The translations under genes were made by a program, and so were the position numbers. From assembly GCA_030035585.1 (NCBI GenBank), contig CM057465.1:35048001-35112000 (forward strand): a stretch of DNA of 64,000 nucleotides, read 5' to 3'. The notes beneath the pieces are model-generated. The model did not search any database and had not been told where the DNA came from. It worked only from the letters and a program-made list of their open reading frames with translations. This stretch comes from Dugong dugon (Eukaryota; Chordata; Mammalia; Sirenia; Dugongidae). This document shows, piece after piece, positions 23,349-34,900 of the stretch; position 1 is the first letter of the stretch; every line of letters begins with the position of its first letter.

Positions 23349-23524
23349 TTTAGCAATTAGACATGCTCGTATTTAGTAAGTTTATAAGGGCCAAGGAAAA
23401 TGTACAACTATAAGATTTGACAAGCAAAGACATTTCTGTTTTGAAAAGTGGGCTTCCATTTATTATGGAAGCAGTTGAATATATTAAAAATATATCAATG
23501 TTCTTTACAAAATATGAGGAGAGT
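23349..23524. other. Unassigned intron sequence
   Basis: Short AT-rich spacer after the L1 target duplication. Confidence 0.5.
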
Positions 23525-23628
23525 GGCTATATCTTGACATTTATATCTACAACACTGTGCACAGTTCCAGGCACAAAGTAAGTTTAATAAATATTCAATG
23601 AATGAATAAATGAATGTTTTATTTTGTA
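23525..23628 (+). mobile_element. L2 3'-end fragment
   Basis: CAGTTCCAGGCACAAAGTAAG, AATAAATATTCAATGAATG and repeated GAATG units are the sense L2 terminus. Confidence 0.7.
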
Positions 23629-23670
23629 GAACATGAAACAAATTTAAATGATAGCATTCCAAGGTGTCAT

Positions 23671-24452
23671 CGTTGTTGTTAGGTGCCGTTGAGTCGATTC
23701 CAAATCATAATGAATCCGTGTACAAGGGAACACTTCCCAGTCCTGTTCCAACCTCACAATTGTTGCTATGTTTGAACCCATTGTTGCAGCCACTGTGTGA
23801 GTCCATCTCGTTCAGGGTCTTGCTCTTTTTTGTTGACCCTCTATTTTACCAAGATATAATGTCCTTCTCCAGGGACTGGTCCCTCCTCATAGCATGTCCA
23901 AATTATGTGAGACAAAGTCTCACAACCCTTGCTTCTAATGAGCATTCTGGCTGTACTTCTTCCAAAACAGATTAGTTCTTTCTTCTGGCAGTCCACAGTA
24001 TAGTCTTTGCCAACACCATAATTCAAAGGCATCGATCCTTCTTCAGTCTTCCTCGTTCATTGTCCAGCTTTCACGTGCATATGGGGCAATTGAAAATGCC
24101 ATGGCTTGGGTCAGGTGCAACTTAGTCCTTAAAGGGATGTCTTTGCTTTTTAACACTTGAAAGAGAGATTTTGCAACAGACTTGCCTAACGCAATGCGTT
24201 GTTTGATTTCTTGACTGCTGCTTTCATGGGCATTGATTGTGGATCTAAGTAAAATGAAATCCCTCCCAACTTCAATCTTTTCTCTGTTTATCATAATGTT
24301 GCTTACTGGTCCAGTTGTGAGGATTTTTGTTTTCTTTATGTTGAGGTCTAATCCATAGTGAAGGCTGTGGTCTTTGATCTTCATTAATAACTGCTTCAAT
24401 TCCTCTTCACTTTCAGCGAGCAAGGTTGTATTATCTGCATATCCAAGACTCT
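23671..24452 (-). mobile_element. RTE LINE 3' fragment (780 bp), antisense
   Basis: Starts at the RTE 3' end (GTTGTTGTTAGGTGCCGTTGAG on this strand) and extends into the RT domain. The antisense frame 24043-24423 reads MLAESEEELKQLLMKIKDHS and LNIKKTKILTTG, the segment just after the RT catalytic box; it is aligned with the same sequence of the element at 31934. 5' truncated and interrupted by stops. Confidence 0.93.
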
Positions 24453-25161
24453 AATATTAATTATACAAAGTCAGGTCTAAATGTATCATCCAACTTCCAT
24501 TCAACTTCTTTAGTTTCTTCAATAGAGAAAACATACACAGCAGTCCTCTTTCAGATTTATTCAGACTAATAAAACTGAGTTTTGGTTTAGACCATTGTGA
24601 TGACATTAAGTATTTTGATTGAATCCAAAAGCCTGAAGACTCAGTGTGCCTATACGTTGTGATTATTTCTGACGATGTTGACTGGATCTAGATCTTAGAA
24701 ACTTTTTATTTTCTTTTCGTTATGCAGTCAGTATTTTTATAGCTATCCAGTGTGCTTAAATTTAACATGAAACATAGAGGCAAAATAGATGTTCCATGCC
24801 AATAAAATGTAAGGCACAAATACAAGAAAGAATGCAAGAAATTGTGCAGAACATTGTAATAGGCAAGTAAAAGTATTGAAGTGACTGTTGATGAGCTACA
24901 TATGTGAATGTTGCCTGTGCTAAAATGAGGAATGTGGTGCCCACAGAACTCAGAGTGAATTTGTTTGTGATACTGTTATAAAAGAAAGTATATTTTTAAG
25001 ATCACAGGAATAAAATGTAAAATTCATGAATTATGTAAAGTCATTGTTTAAGTAAGCAGAAGACAATGTATTGCTATAGTCTGGTTAGTAAACTCCCTGT
25101 AACTATACAGGGGAAATTGCAATGATACGCAATTACTTTCTTTGAAGGGCATGGATTAAAG
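24453..25161. other. Unassigned intron sequence
   Basis: AT-rich; nothing recognised. Confidence 0.55.
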
Positions 25162-25362
25162 CACTGGTTTCCAAACTTTGCTGCACATTGGAATTAACTG
25201 GGTCTCTCTCTCTCTCTTTTTTTTTTTTTTTTTAAAGATCTGCCAACTGGCTTCTATCTACAGACATTCTGATTTAATTGATAGGGGTGTGAACTGGGCA
25301 TCTATATTTTTAAAAGCTCAGGGTATTCTAACATGTAGCAAAATTTGGGAACAACTGGAATA
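25162..25362 (+). mobile_element. MER5-like hAT MITE with an internal CT/T run
   Basis: GCACTGGTTTCCAAACTTTGCTGCACATTGG to AAATTTGGGAACAACTGG resembles the terminal inverted repeat ends of MER5 (CAGTGGTTCTCAAACTTT). The inside has GGGCATCTATATTTTTAAAAGCTC. A (CT)n then T run at about 25201-25233 has expanded inside it. Confidence 0.7.
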
Positions 25363-25463
25363 AAAAATTCAGAAGCAGATTTAATGCAGTAGAAATGGTT
25401 TTCAGGAAAGTTGCTGTTTTATCTAAAGCAAAAGAGGCTAAGATGTAATTTTATACATTTTCA

Positions 25464-25793
25464 TTGTTAGTTACCATTGAGTTGGCTTTGACTCATGGTG
25501 ACCTTATGTATAACAGAATGAAACAGTGCTCTGCCCTGCCCTATCTCCATGATCATTGGTATGTTTGAATCTCATGTTGGGCTATTGTGTAGTGCCTTCT
25601 AACCTAGGGGGCTTATCTTCCAGCACTATATCACACAATATTCTGTTGTGATCCATAAGGTTTTCATTGTCTGATTTCAGCAGCAGATCACCAGGCCTTT
25701 CTTGCTAGTCTGGAAGCTCCACTGAAGCCTTTCCGCCATGGTTGACCCTATTGGTATTTGAAATACCAGTGGCATAGTTTTCAGCATCATAAT
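25464..25793 (-). mobile_element. RTE head-plus-tail composite, antisense
   Basis: On this strand it opens with the RTE 3' end (TGTTAGTTACCATTGAGTTGG to ATGATCATTGGTATGTTTG). It then jumps directly to the RTE 5' end in the same orientation (TAACCTAGGGGGCTTATCTTCC to ACCAGTGGCATAGTTTTCAGC). The second part matches 31937-32150 of the full RTE copy in reverse. The whole central ORF region is missing, so this is an internally deleted, about 330-bp derivative that keeps both ends. Confidence 0.8.
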
Positions 25794-25917
25794 AACACAC
25801 AAGCTACCACACAGTATGATGAACTGACAGATACGTGGTGGATTTTGTACCTTAGCCACCTTCTACCAGTTTTAAAGACTGTTATAATGATCATACGAAA
25901 GCAAAACAAAGAAAAAA

Positions 25918-26124
25918 ACCCTGAATCCGTTGCTGTCGAGTTGATTCCGACTCATAGCTACCCTATATAAGACAAAGTAGAACTACCCCATACGATTTCC
26001 AAGGCTGTAATCTTTTATGGAAGCAGACTGCCACACATCTTTCTCCCATGGAGTGGCCGGTAGGTTTGAACTGCCAATTTTTCAGTTAGCAGTCAACCAC
26101 TTAACTACTGTACCACCAGGGCTC
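25918..26124 (-). mobile_element. AfroSINE, long type, antisense
   Basis: Antisense copy, from TCCGTTGCTGTCGAGTTGATTC to TACTGTACCACCAGGGCTC, with the middle block ACATCTTTCTCCCATGG. Confidence 0.92.
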
Positions 26125-26320
26125 TGTTGATTGAGTATTGAGTTCTTCCTGTTTATAGTGTATTGCACTAAGTGCTGTACACATGGAATTTTCACTAAAT
26201 CCTGTAAGTTATGACATAAATTCTCTTGATTCCATCTCATTTTTAAATTGAGAGAGTCAGATCAGATGGTCTCTATGACTTCACAATCACGGAAGTTCTT
26301 CGAAAATATTCATTTCCATT
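26125..26320 (-). mobile_element. MIR SINE fragment, antisense
   Basis: TTGAGTATTGAGTTCTTCC, GCACTAAGTGCTGTACACATGG, AATCCTGTAAGTTATGAC follow the reverse MIR order. Confidence 0.6.
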
Positions 26321-26589
26321 AATCCTAAAATATAATGATAAAAATATCCCTTCTCATAAGTTCAATATTTACGAAATACTGATAACTCTACATGTTTATT
26401 TAGCAGATCAAAATTTGGCTAATATTTTGGCATTTCTCTTTCTCACTAGTGTGACTGTTATCTGCAGGCTTCAGTTTTTTACTGAACCATTTACTTTGCT
26501 GATCTAACAGAAGCAAAATCCCAGAAACTAAGTTTTGGGTTGTGTAGAAGGCCAAGTGATGTTAGACCTTATACCTGATGCCCTGTAGT

Positions 26590-26760
26590 ATTCTATTCAT
26601 TCATTCATCTGATCAAAAAAATGCATTAAGCATCTACTTTGTGCCCGGTATGGTATGAGGTGCTGGAGAAAGGAGGGTAAACATGAAAGGTGAGATGCCT
26701 GTTCTCAGCAGTAGAGATGAGAGTGATGAGCGTTCTCAAAGAGAAGAGTAAGATGCCATA
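26590..26760 (-). mobile_element. L2 3' end, antisense
   Basis: ATTCATTCATTCATCTGATC, AGCATCTACTTTGTGCCCGG, GAGGTGCTGGAGAAAGG: the reverse L2 terminus. Confidence 0.65.
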
Positions 26761-26793
26761 GGGATTTAAACCACTTGGACAGTGTCAATAGTT

Positions 26794-26930
26794 AGTTTTC
26801 GTTGCTGTTATTAGGTTCTGTCAAGTGAGCTCCGATTCATGGTGACCTTATGCATAACAGAACAAAATGCTGCCCCGTTCTGTGCCATCTTCATGATCAT
26901 TGTTATGTTTGAGTCCATTGTTGTAGCTAC
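26794..26930 (-). mobile_element. RTE LINE 3' end, antisense
   Basis: Short copy, from TCGTTGCTGTTATTAGGTTCTG to TGAGTCCATTGTTGTAGC, matching the last 140 bp of the RTE element. Confidence 0.88.
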
Positions 26931-27019
26931 ACTGAATTTGATTTTTTAATAGTGGCCTTATTATTTCTTTTTGTTAAAACAAATCAAATGCTTCCAACAT
27001 GAAAAATCTTATCTTCACC

Positions 27020-27190
27020 CTAGTTCATTCATTCCCTCAGCAATTACATAAATAAGGCACTTTCTAAACACTGAGGATATAGCCGTGGACAATATAGAAA
27101 ATAACCATGAAGGAGTTTGTGTTCTGCTGGATGAAGAAACATAATATATGTTATATATACATATATGAGTACTTACAATGCACTGGAGGC
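27020..27190 (-). mobile_element. L2 3' end, antisense
   Basis: GCACTTTCTAAACACTGAGGATATAGCCGTGG and ATGAAGGAGTTTGTGTTCTGC match the reverse L2 terminus. Confidence 0.6.
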
Positions 27191-27229
27191 TATTATGAGA
27201 GTTTTTCATGAATTCATTTGTTTAGTTCT

Positions 27230-28140
27230 AAATCTAATGGTAAAGTCTCAATTCTCATGTTTCTTGACTTGCCAGCAGCATTTGACAGAGGTGATCTGTC
27301 CCTAGACCTTGATGTACTTTCTTCATGTGATTTCCAGTATCCCATACTCTCCTGATTTCCCTCCTACTTCACTTGTTACTTTGGGTCAGTCTCCTATGTG
27401 GGATTCTCCTCCTTTTTCCAATGATAATCTCCGAGGGCTTTGCTCCTCTTCTCTTTTATATCTACACTCTTACGGTGATTTAATACAATCACATGGCTTT
27501 AAAGACCATCTGTAGGAGGATGGTCTCAAATTTAGATCTCCACCCCAGACCTCTGAACTGAACTCCAAATATGTATGTTCATCTGTCTACTCAAACTTTC
27601 CGTTTGAATATCTAATAGACTAGTCAACATGTCCAAAAATAACCTTCTTGTCTCCATGCCTGACCCTTTTCATCTCAGTGGATGGTGACTTCATCCTTCT
27701 AGTTGCTGATGCCTAAAACTTTTGAGTCATCGTTAACTTCTGTCTGGCATGTGCCATAGCCACCCATGAGATTCAGTGAAAATATATCCAGAAAATGACC
27801 ACTTTTTGTCACCTTCACTGCCACCAGCCATGAACGAAACACCATCAATTTTCACTTCAATTACTTGCAACAGTCACCTAACAGGCTTCCATCTTATCAT
27901 GCAGAGCCCTGGTGGCACAGTGGTTAAGCTTTCAGCTGCTAACAAAAGGTCGGCAGTTTGAATGCACCAGCCACTCCTTGAAAAATCTACTCTGTCCTAC
28001 AGGGTCGTTATGAGTTGGAAACAAATTGACGGCAACAGGTTTGTTTGGGTTTTTTTTTTTTTTTTTGGTTTTTATCCTAGTATGCCTAGAATCTATATGC
28101 AACAAAGCAAGAGACCAATCATTTTATTCTTTTTTAAAAT
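27230..28140 (+). mobile_element. L2 LINE fragment (RT region), split by an AfroSINE
   Basis: Sense L2: TTGACTTGCCAGCAGCATTTGAC, CACATGGCTTTAAAGACCATC, CTCCACCCCAGACCTCTGAAC, GAGTCATCGTTAACTTCTGTC, TTACTTGCAACAGTCACCTAAC, and after the SINE ATCTATATGCAACAAAGCAAGAG. It is the opposite strand of the L2 blocks at 4050, 45775 and 60350. Confidence 0.65.
27904..28065 (+). mobile_element. AfroSINE, short type, inserted in L2
   Basis: GAGCCCTGGTGGCACAGTGG (A box) to GTCGTTATGAGTTGGAAACAAATTG, then a T-rich tail. Its 3' body is almost identical to the end of the RTE element at 35050-35090. Confidence 0.93.
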
Positions 28141-28890
28141 TGAATAAAATATACATAGAAGAGTATATAAAGTACTCTAAATGAAATTGAGGCAAAGCAT
28201 ACAAAGAATGTACATAAAAATCAGTTGCTGTCAAGTCGATTCCAACTCATGGTGACCACATTTGTGTCAGAGTACAGTTGTGCTTCATTAGTTTTTGTTT
28301 GTTTGTGTGCTGTTTTTTAATTGTTGTAAAAATATAGATAATACAACATTTATCAATTCAACATTTTTCATTTATACAATTCAGTGAAACCATTTACATC
28401 AATCACATTATGCAACCATCATCAGCATCCATTGTCATGCTTTGTATCCCCATAAACAGAAACTCAGTGCTAGCTAGACTGAGATTTCCCTCATTGAGTG
28501 ATTTCCAGGCCTTTCTTCTGAGGAGCCTCTGAGTGGACTCGAACTGCCAACCTTTTGGCTGATGTTTGTGCTACTCAGGGACTCTTGGAATGCACATAAA
28601 GTACTCTAATCTTTAGTATACAGCTGATTGGTTTTTATTTATGTAGACATTTATTTAATCACCACTCAGCTCCAAACCAAGAACATTTCCAGCATGCCTG
28701 TTTCCCTTGTGCCTCTTCCCAGGCTGTGGTCCCCAAATGTCACCACTATTCGCACTTCTGTTTTCATGGTTTAGTTTTGCTCATCTTGAATTTCACATAA
28801 ACTAGGCATCATATAGTGTGCACTCTTTTCCTGGCTTCTTTTGCCTGTCTTTATGTAAGATCTGCCCTTGAGTTCAGTTGCCTAATCATA
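28135..28890 (-). mobile_element. Ancient L1M/HAL1-like LINE 3' fragment, antisense, holding nested SINE
   Basis: AATTGAATAAAATATACATAG, CTTTAGTATACAGCTGATTGG, ACATTTCCAGCATGCC, CACTATTCGCACTTCTG, GTTTTGCTCATCTTGAATTTC and ATCATATAGTGTGCACTC follow the common ancient L1 3' region in antisense. The family name is from memory of the motif order only. An AfroSINE splits it at 28219-28587. Confidence 0.55.
28219..28587 (-). mobile_element. AfroSINE, antisense, itself split by another insertion
   Basis: Antisense SINE: left part 28219-28290 (CAGTTGCTGTCAAGTCGATTCC) and right part about 28495-28587 (TTCCAGGCCTTTCTTCTGAGG to CAGGGACTC). Between them lies a foreign piece of about 205 bp with TTGTTGTAAAAATATAGATAAT and CAACCATCATCAGCATCCATTG, probably an L1 3' end in antisense. 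Target duplications GAATGTACATAAA (28206-28218) and GAATGCACATAAA (28588-28600) bound the SINE. Confidence 0.8.
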
Positions 28891-29129
28891 AAGAGAATGT
28901 TGGACTGAGATTGGAGCTAAAATTTAAAAACATACTAATATCTTGTTCCAATTTACAGAATTTTTTATTCATATTATTTGGGTCAAGCACAGGGAATTAA
29001 AAGATCCCAAAGAGCATACAACATGCAGCCTATGGATTCAACTATCTCTAGTCTTTGTTTTTGTTTTTTTCCTATACTCATTTCTTCCCTGAGTGCAAGG
29101 ACTGATTAGCCAGTATACCCTCTTTCCTC
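28891..29129. other. Unassigned intron sequence
   Basis: Nothing recognised. Confidence 0.5.
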
Positions 29130-29250
29130 CATTCTTCCTCAAGTGAGTATACATTGAGCACTTATGAAATACCAGACTGTGCTAGGTTGCTGAAGCTACC
29201 GGAATCAATATAACACAGTTCCTATCTTCCAGGGTTTTGAAATCTAAAAA
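29130..29250 (-). mobile_element. L2 3' end, antisense
   Basis: GAGCACTTATGAAATACCAGACTGTGCTAGG and ACAGTTCCTATCTTCCAGGG match the reverse L2 terminus. Confidence 0.6.
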
Positions 29251-29772
29251 AAAACTCTGTCTTTTAAAACTATAACTGAATAAACAATATACGTATGAAA
29301 ACTCAATGAACAGCTCTCTATACCCACAAACCAAATAAAGGGAATAAAAAGAGAGATCAAGAAAAGATTTGACTTTTCATATAACTTAGTAATTTTGAAA
29401 TAGTTTAAATTTGATCAAATAACTGGTTGTGTATAAAGGGTTGCCTCAAATTTCAACTCAGTTGTTTTCCTTTGCAAAATTATTTGTGTCTAGACAAACT
29501 GACGGCGATTGAAAGGAAGAGGTAAAATTTTTTTTCAGATTTTAAACATAGGGACACATATTAATTTGGAAGGGCACCCTAAGTATTAACTGTGTGATTA
29601 CATAACCAGTATTTTGAACATGGTTTTCTCTGCATTGGTTAAATGATTTAGTTAAATCTTTGCAGAGACTTTGCTTTTAAGGATGATTTTCCACTTTGTT
29701 AATAGCCACTGAATACAGTCACCAAAAAGAGGAGACAGTTACTCTGGTCATTGCTGTGGGTTTATTGTTTAG
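29251..29772. other. Unassigned intron sequence
   Basis: AT-rich; nothing recognised. Confidence 0.5.
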
Positions 29773-29773
29773 G

Positions 29774-29967
29774 GCAGTGTTTTTCAAATTGTGGATTGTG
29801 GAATCCATTAATGGATTCTAAAATCTGTGTAGTGAGTTTTACCCACCCAGTAAGTATTGTTCCATGAAACTTTTGTTTCCCTTATGTTTCTGTATGTGTA
29901 TGCTGCTGGATTGTGCTATTTGATGTATTTCTTGCTATAGTTCACAGTCAAAATTTTAGAAAACACT
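29774..29967 (+). mobile_element. hAT-like MITE
   Basis: Begins CAGTGTTTTTCAAATTGTG and ends AAAATTTTAGAAAACACTG, an imperfect terminal inverted repeat with the CAGTG/CACTG ends of hAT elements. The flanks GTTTAGGG and ATTTAAGG are compatible with a decayed 8-bp duplication. Subfamily not identified. Confidence 0.6.
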
Positions 29968-30509
29968 GTATTTAAGGTACATGAAGTGTTATTCTAATTA
30001 AAATTTCACCCAGATTATTAGGTGCTGAAATGCTATATGATTTATGATAGTTTATTTGATATCTGATTTCGAACAATATTAAAGATGGAAAAAAAAAAAA
30101 ACCACTTCAATTACTTGGATCGATTTGATGACAAAATTGCTTTCATCCGTTTGTAAGGCACCAAAAAATTTAGAGGTTTTACTTTCAAAGAAGATTGTGG
30201 TGCAATATGGTGGGAAAAAAAAAAAAAGTAATTAAAGCAGTGTTTATAGGACTATTTTTCCTGGGAGATTATTTGAGGATATTCTATTTAAAAAAAAGTC
30301 AGGAATGATAAATTCATCTCTAGAATTTTTTAAAAAGATACCATTAACCAAATTAACCAAGGTATGTTGTTATATAATTTAAAAGTGCTCTCAGATTGTT
30401 TTAAAGTATGCATCTGGTGAGGAAACTGACCATAGAAATGACGTTTAAAAGATTTTTCAAAGCCAATTAATCTTTTTTACTATAGTTTTTTACTGTAAAA
30501 AAAGGAGCA
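29968..30509. other. Unassigned intron sequence
   Basis: AT-rich with several A runs (30090, 30220); no family recognised. Confidence 0.5.
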
Positions 30510-30511
30510 TA

Positions 30512-30925
30512 GTACACCTACTCCTCACTTATCGACTGTTTTGTTATCTGACATTTCATATTTACAACAGTAGTAAAAAATCTGACTATTTTGCAGATTA
30601 GTGTCATACATCTGGCAGTAACGAATGCCAAGTGCAAGACGAGAGTAAGGCTGGCTGTGGTGGTTAAGGTTATGTGTCAGCTTGTCTAGGCCATTATTCT
30701 CAGTGGTTTGGCAGTTATGTAATGATGTGATTTGGTGGTGTTGTAATGATGTAACTTGATCATTATGTAATGATATGATTTGGTGGTTATGTAATGATGT
30801 AATTTGGTACTTATGAAATGATGTAGTCATCCTCTGTTTTGTGATCTAAAGTGGTCATCCTCCATTTTGCATAATGCTGATTTTCATATAATGACCTGGT
30901 CTTCGGAACTGAGGAGTAGGTGTAC
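30512..30925 (+). mobile_element. TA-flanked element with perfect 16-bp terminal inverted repeats
   Basis: The ends are GTACACCTACTCCTCA at 30512-30527 and its exact reverse complement at 30910-30925. Both are flanked by TA (30510-30511, 30926-30927), as for Tc1/mariner-type transposons. The 414-bp body has no transposase. Its middle (about 30665-30895) looks like part of a MaLR-type LTR (GTGTCAGCTTGTCTAGGCC, TCATCCTCCATTTTG) with a tandem repeat. It is therefore a non-autonomous DNA transposon, perhaps carrying captured LTR sequence. I could not name it. Confidence 0.75.
30711..30830 (+). repeat. 24-bp tandem repeat, five copies
   Basis: Unit about TTATGTAATGATGTGATTTG; the AATGAT core recurs at exactly 24-bp steps (30721, 30745, 30769, 30793, 30817). 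Because 24 is a multiple of three, the antisense strand stays open as a repetitive 101-aa frame with an eight-residue repeat (SLHNHQIT-like). That frame is a by-product and not a gene. Confidence 0.9.
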
Positions 30926-30927
30926 TA

Positions 30928-31933
30928 ACAACCATAACTGAATTTATAGGAGAACTTTAGAATTAAGTAGGGAAAATATATTTCCTTCAGTTATGCTTAT
31001 TATGCTGTGACACTGATGGAGAATTCATTTTGTCCATTATAAAAAAAATTTGTTGAATAAATACACTTTAATAAATAGTCATTTAATAATCATAATTGAA
31101 ACTATATATTAATATACTTATTCTTCAGATATTAGTTAACCAGTACAGTAAATATGGGGAACTGTAGTAACGATCTCAAATTTTTGGTGCTCATAATGTA
31201 TGCCTTTTTAAGGGAGTTTTAGAAAAGATTGAATGCTCCCAATAGATGATAGGTATGAAAAGAATGAAGATTTTTCAGTATTTTTGATCTTTTTTTCTTT
31301 CATATGTTAGAGCCCTTTTCTTTTCCCTTTATAGTTTATAGAAAATGTTAAGCGATCTCTGTGTGTGTAATACTCAATTAGTTTATTTTATATGCTGGTT
31401 AAATGATAGCCTGAAAAAGCTACCCTACAAACTTAGTCGCAGACTCTATTAACTTTTCTGGGTCTCCTGGTAAACCATACTCTTTGTATAAATAAAAGTT
31501 ACTAAGATTTAGGCAACAACAGTCTGTTAAGATCATGCAGTAAATTGCATATGTTTGGGTCAGGAATCCTCTTACTTTCAGTAAAAGACGTATAATTGCT
31601 ATGAAATTAATAGCATCAGGACTGTTATGGCAAATACTTTTAATATTCAATTTAATTATCTCTTAATATTAGGCCATAATAATTATATGAGTTTTTTTCT
31701 TTTGTTTGTTTTTAAGGAAAATAAAAAGTAAATTGTAAAGAACACTCTAGAGTCTATCCCTTTGCAAGTCCTGCTGCCATTTACTGAGCATAGATACAGT
31801 AGAACATTCATTTTGCCACAAGGGCCTTGGATTTGCTCATTGAATGAATTAGGTTATTGATTCTAAATCCCTAAGATTAGGATTATGTGCTACTCTTGTT
31901 TTGGGAAATCAGTTTGTTGTACTGTGGGGGCCT
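30928..31933. other. Unassigned intron sequence
   Basis: AT-rich; nothing recognised. Confidence 0.5.
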
Positions 31934-34900
31934 GTGATGCTGGAAGCTATACCACCGGTATTCAAATACCAGCAGGGTCACCCATGGTGGACAGGTTTCA
32001 GCTGAGCTTCCAGACTAGGACAAACTAAGAAGAAGGACTTGCCAGTGTACATCTGAAAAGAATTAGCCAATGAAAACCTTATGAATAGCAGTGGAACATT
32101 GTCTGATATAGTGCCAGAAGATGAGCTCCTCGGGTTGGAAGGCACTCAAAATACACTAGGGAAGAGCTGCCTCTTCAAAGTAGAGTCGACCTTGATAATG
32201 TGGACGGAGTCAAGCATTTGGGACCTTCATTTGCTTATGCAGCACGACTCAAAATGAGAAGAAACAGCTGCAAACATCCATTAATAACCAGAATGTGAAA
32301 TATATGAAATTTGAATCTAGGAAAATTGGAAATCATCAAAAAATGAAATGGAACACATAAACATCGATATCCTAGACATTAGTGAGCTGAAATGGACTGG
32401 TACTGGCCATTCTGAATAGAACAATCATATAGTCTACATGCTGGGAATGACAACTTGAAGAGGAAAGGCATTGCATTCATTGTCAAAAAGAACATTTCAA
32501 GATCTATGCTGAAGTACAATGCTGTCAGTAATAGGATAATATCGACACACCTACAAGTAAGACCAGTGAATACAACTATTATTAAAATTTACACACCAAC
32601 CACTAAGGCCAAAGATGAAGAAATTGAAGATTTTTACAAACTTCTGTGGTCTGAAATTGATCAAACACGTAATTAGGATGTATTGATAATTACAGGTGAT
32701 TTGGAATGCAAACGTTGGAAACAAAGAAGGATCAGTAGTTGGAAAATACGGCCTTGGTGATGGAAACAATGACAGAGATCGCATGATAGAATTTTGCAAG
32801 ACAAATGACTTCTTCATTGCAATTATCTTTTTCCAGCAACATAAAAGGTGACTATACATGTGGGCCTTGCTAGGTGGAATACACAGGAATCAAACTGACT
32901 AATCTGTGGAAAGAGACTATGGAAAAACTCAATATCAGTCAGAATAAGGTCGGGACCAAATGTGGAGCAGATCATCAGTTGCTCATAAGCAAGTTCAAGT
33001 TGAAAATGAAGAAAATTAGAACAAGTCCATGAGAGCCAAAGTATGACCTTGAACATATATCACCTGAATTTAGAAATCGTGTCAAGAATAAATCTGATGC
33101 ATTGAATGCTGATGACTGAAGACCAGATGAGTTGTGGAATGACATCAAGACCATCATACGTGAAGAAAGTAAGAAGTCATTAAAAAGACAGGAAATAAAG
33201 ACAAGACCAAAATGGATGTCAGAAGAGACTCTGAAGCTTGCTCTTGAATGTCAAGTAGCTAAAGTGAAAGGAAGAAATGATGAAGTAAAAGAGCTGGACA
33301 GAAGATTTCAAAGGGCAGCTCCAGAAGACAAAGTCAAGTATTATAATGATATGTGCAAAGACCCGGAGCTAGAAAACCAAAAAGAAAGAATACACTCAAC
33401 ATTTTTCAAGCTGAAAGAACTGAAGAAAAAATTCAGGCCGTGAGTTGCAATACTGAAGAATTCTATGGGAAAATATTAAAAGACGCAGGAAGCATCAAAA
33501 GAAGATGGAAGAAATATACAGATTCACTGTGCCAAAAAGAATTGGTTGATGTTCAGCCATTTCAGGAAGTAGCATATGATCAGAAACCAATGGTACTGAA
33601 GGAAGAAGTCCAAGCTGCACTGAAGACATTGGTGAAAAACAAGGCTCCAGGAATTGATGGAATATCAACTGAGATGTTTCAACAAAGGGATGCAGCACTG
33701 GAAGTGTTCACTCATCTATGCCAAAAAATTTGGAAGACAGCTGTTTGGCCAGCCAAATTGAAGAGATCCATATTTATGCCTATTCCCAAGAAAGGTGATC
33801 CAACTGAATGCGGTAATTATCAAACAATATCATTAATATCACATGCAAGTAAAATTTTGCTGAAGATCATTCAAAAGCAGCTGCAGCAGTACATCCACAG
33901 GGAACTGCCAAAAATTCAAGCCACATTGAGAAGAGGATGTGGAACAAGGGATATCATTGCTGCTGTCAGATGGATCCTGGCTGAAAGCAGAGAATACAAG
34001 AAAGATGTTTACCTGTGTCTTATTGACTGTGCAAAGGCATTCGACTGTGTGGATCATAACAAATTACGAATAAAATTACAAACAATGGGAATTTCAGAAC
34101 ATTTCATTGTGCTTATCAGGAAACTGTACATAGATCAAGAACCAGTCGTTTGAACAGAACAAGGGGATACTGCGTGGTTTAAAGTCAGGAATGGTGTGTG
34201 TCAGGGTTGTATCCTTTCACCGTACCTATTCAATCTGTATGCTGAGCAAATAATCTGAGAAGCTGGACTATTTGAATAAGAGCAAGGCATCAGGATTGGA
34301 GGAAGACTAATTAACAACCTGCATTATACAGATGACATAACCTTGCTTGCTGAAAGTGAAAAGGATTTGAAATACTTACTGATGAAAATCAAAGACCACA
34401 GCCTTCAGTATGGATTACACCTCAACATAAAGAAAACAAAAATCCTCACAACTAAATCCATAAGCAACATCATGATAAACAGAAAAGACTGAAGTTGTCA
34501 AGGATTTCATTTTACTTGGATCCACAATCAACACCCATGGAAGCAGCAGTCAGGAAATCAAACGATGCATTGCACTGGGGAAATCTGTTGCAAAAGACCT
34601 CTTTGAAGTCTTGAAAAGCAAAGATGTCCCCTTGAAGACTAAGGTGTACCTAACTGAAGCCATGGTGTTTTCAGTCACCTCACATGCATGCAATAGCTGG
34701 ACGATGAGTAAGGAAGATCGAAGAAGAACTGACTCCTTTGAATTGTGGTATTGGTAAAGAATATTGAATATACCATGGACTGCCAAAAGAACAAACAAAT
34801 CTGTCTTGGAAGACGTACAACCAGAATGCTCCTTAGAAGCAAAGATGGCGAGACTATACCTCACATACTTTGGACATGTCATCAGGAGGGATCAGTCCCT

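Noticed and set aside
24043-24423. 126-aa ORF resembling a reverse transcriptase C-terminus, considered as a gene
   Set aside because: It is the 5'-truncated antisense RTE copy; no start context and stops on both sides.
30525-30830. 101-aa antisense ORF with an eight-residue repeat
   Set aside because: It is the translation of a 24-bp tandem repeat inside a transposon; the period being a multiple of three keeps it open.
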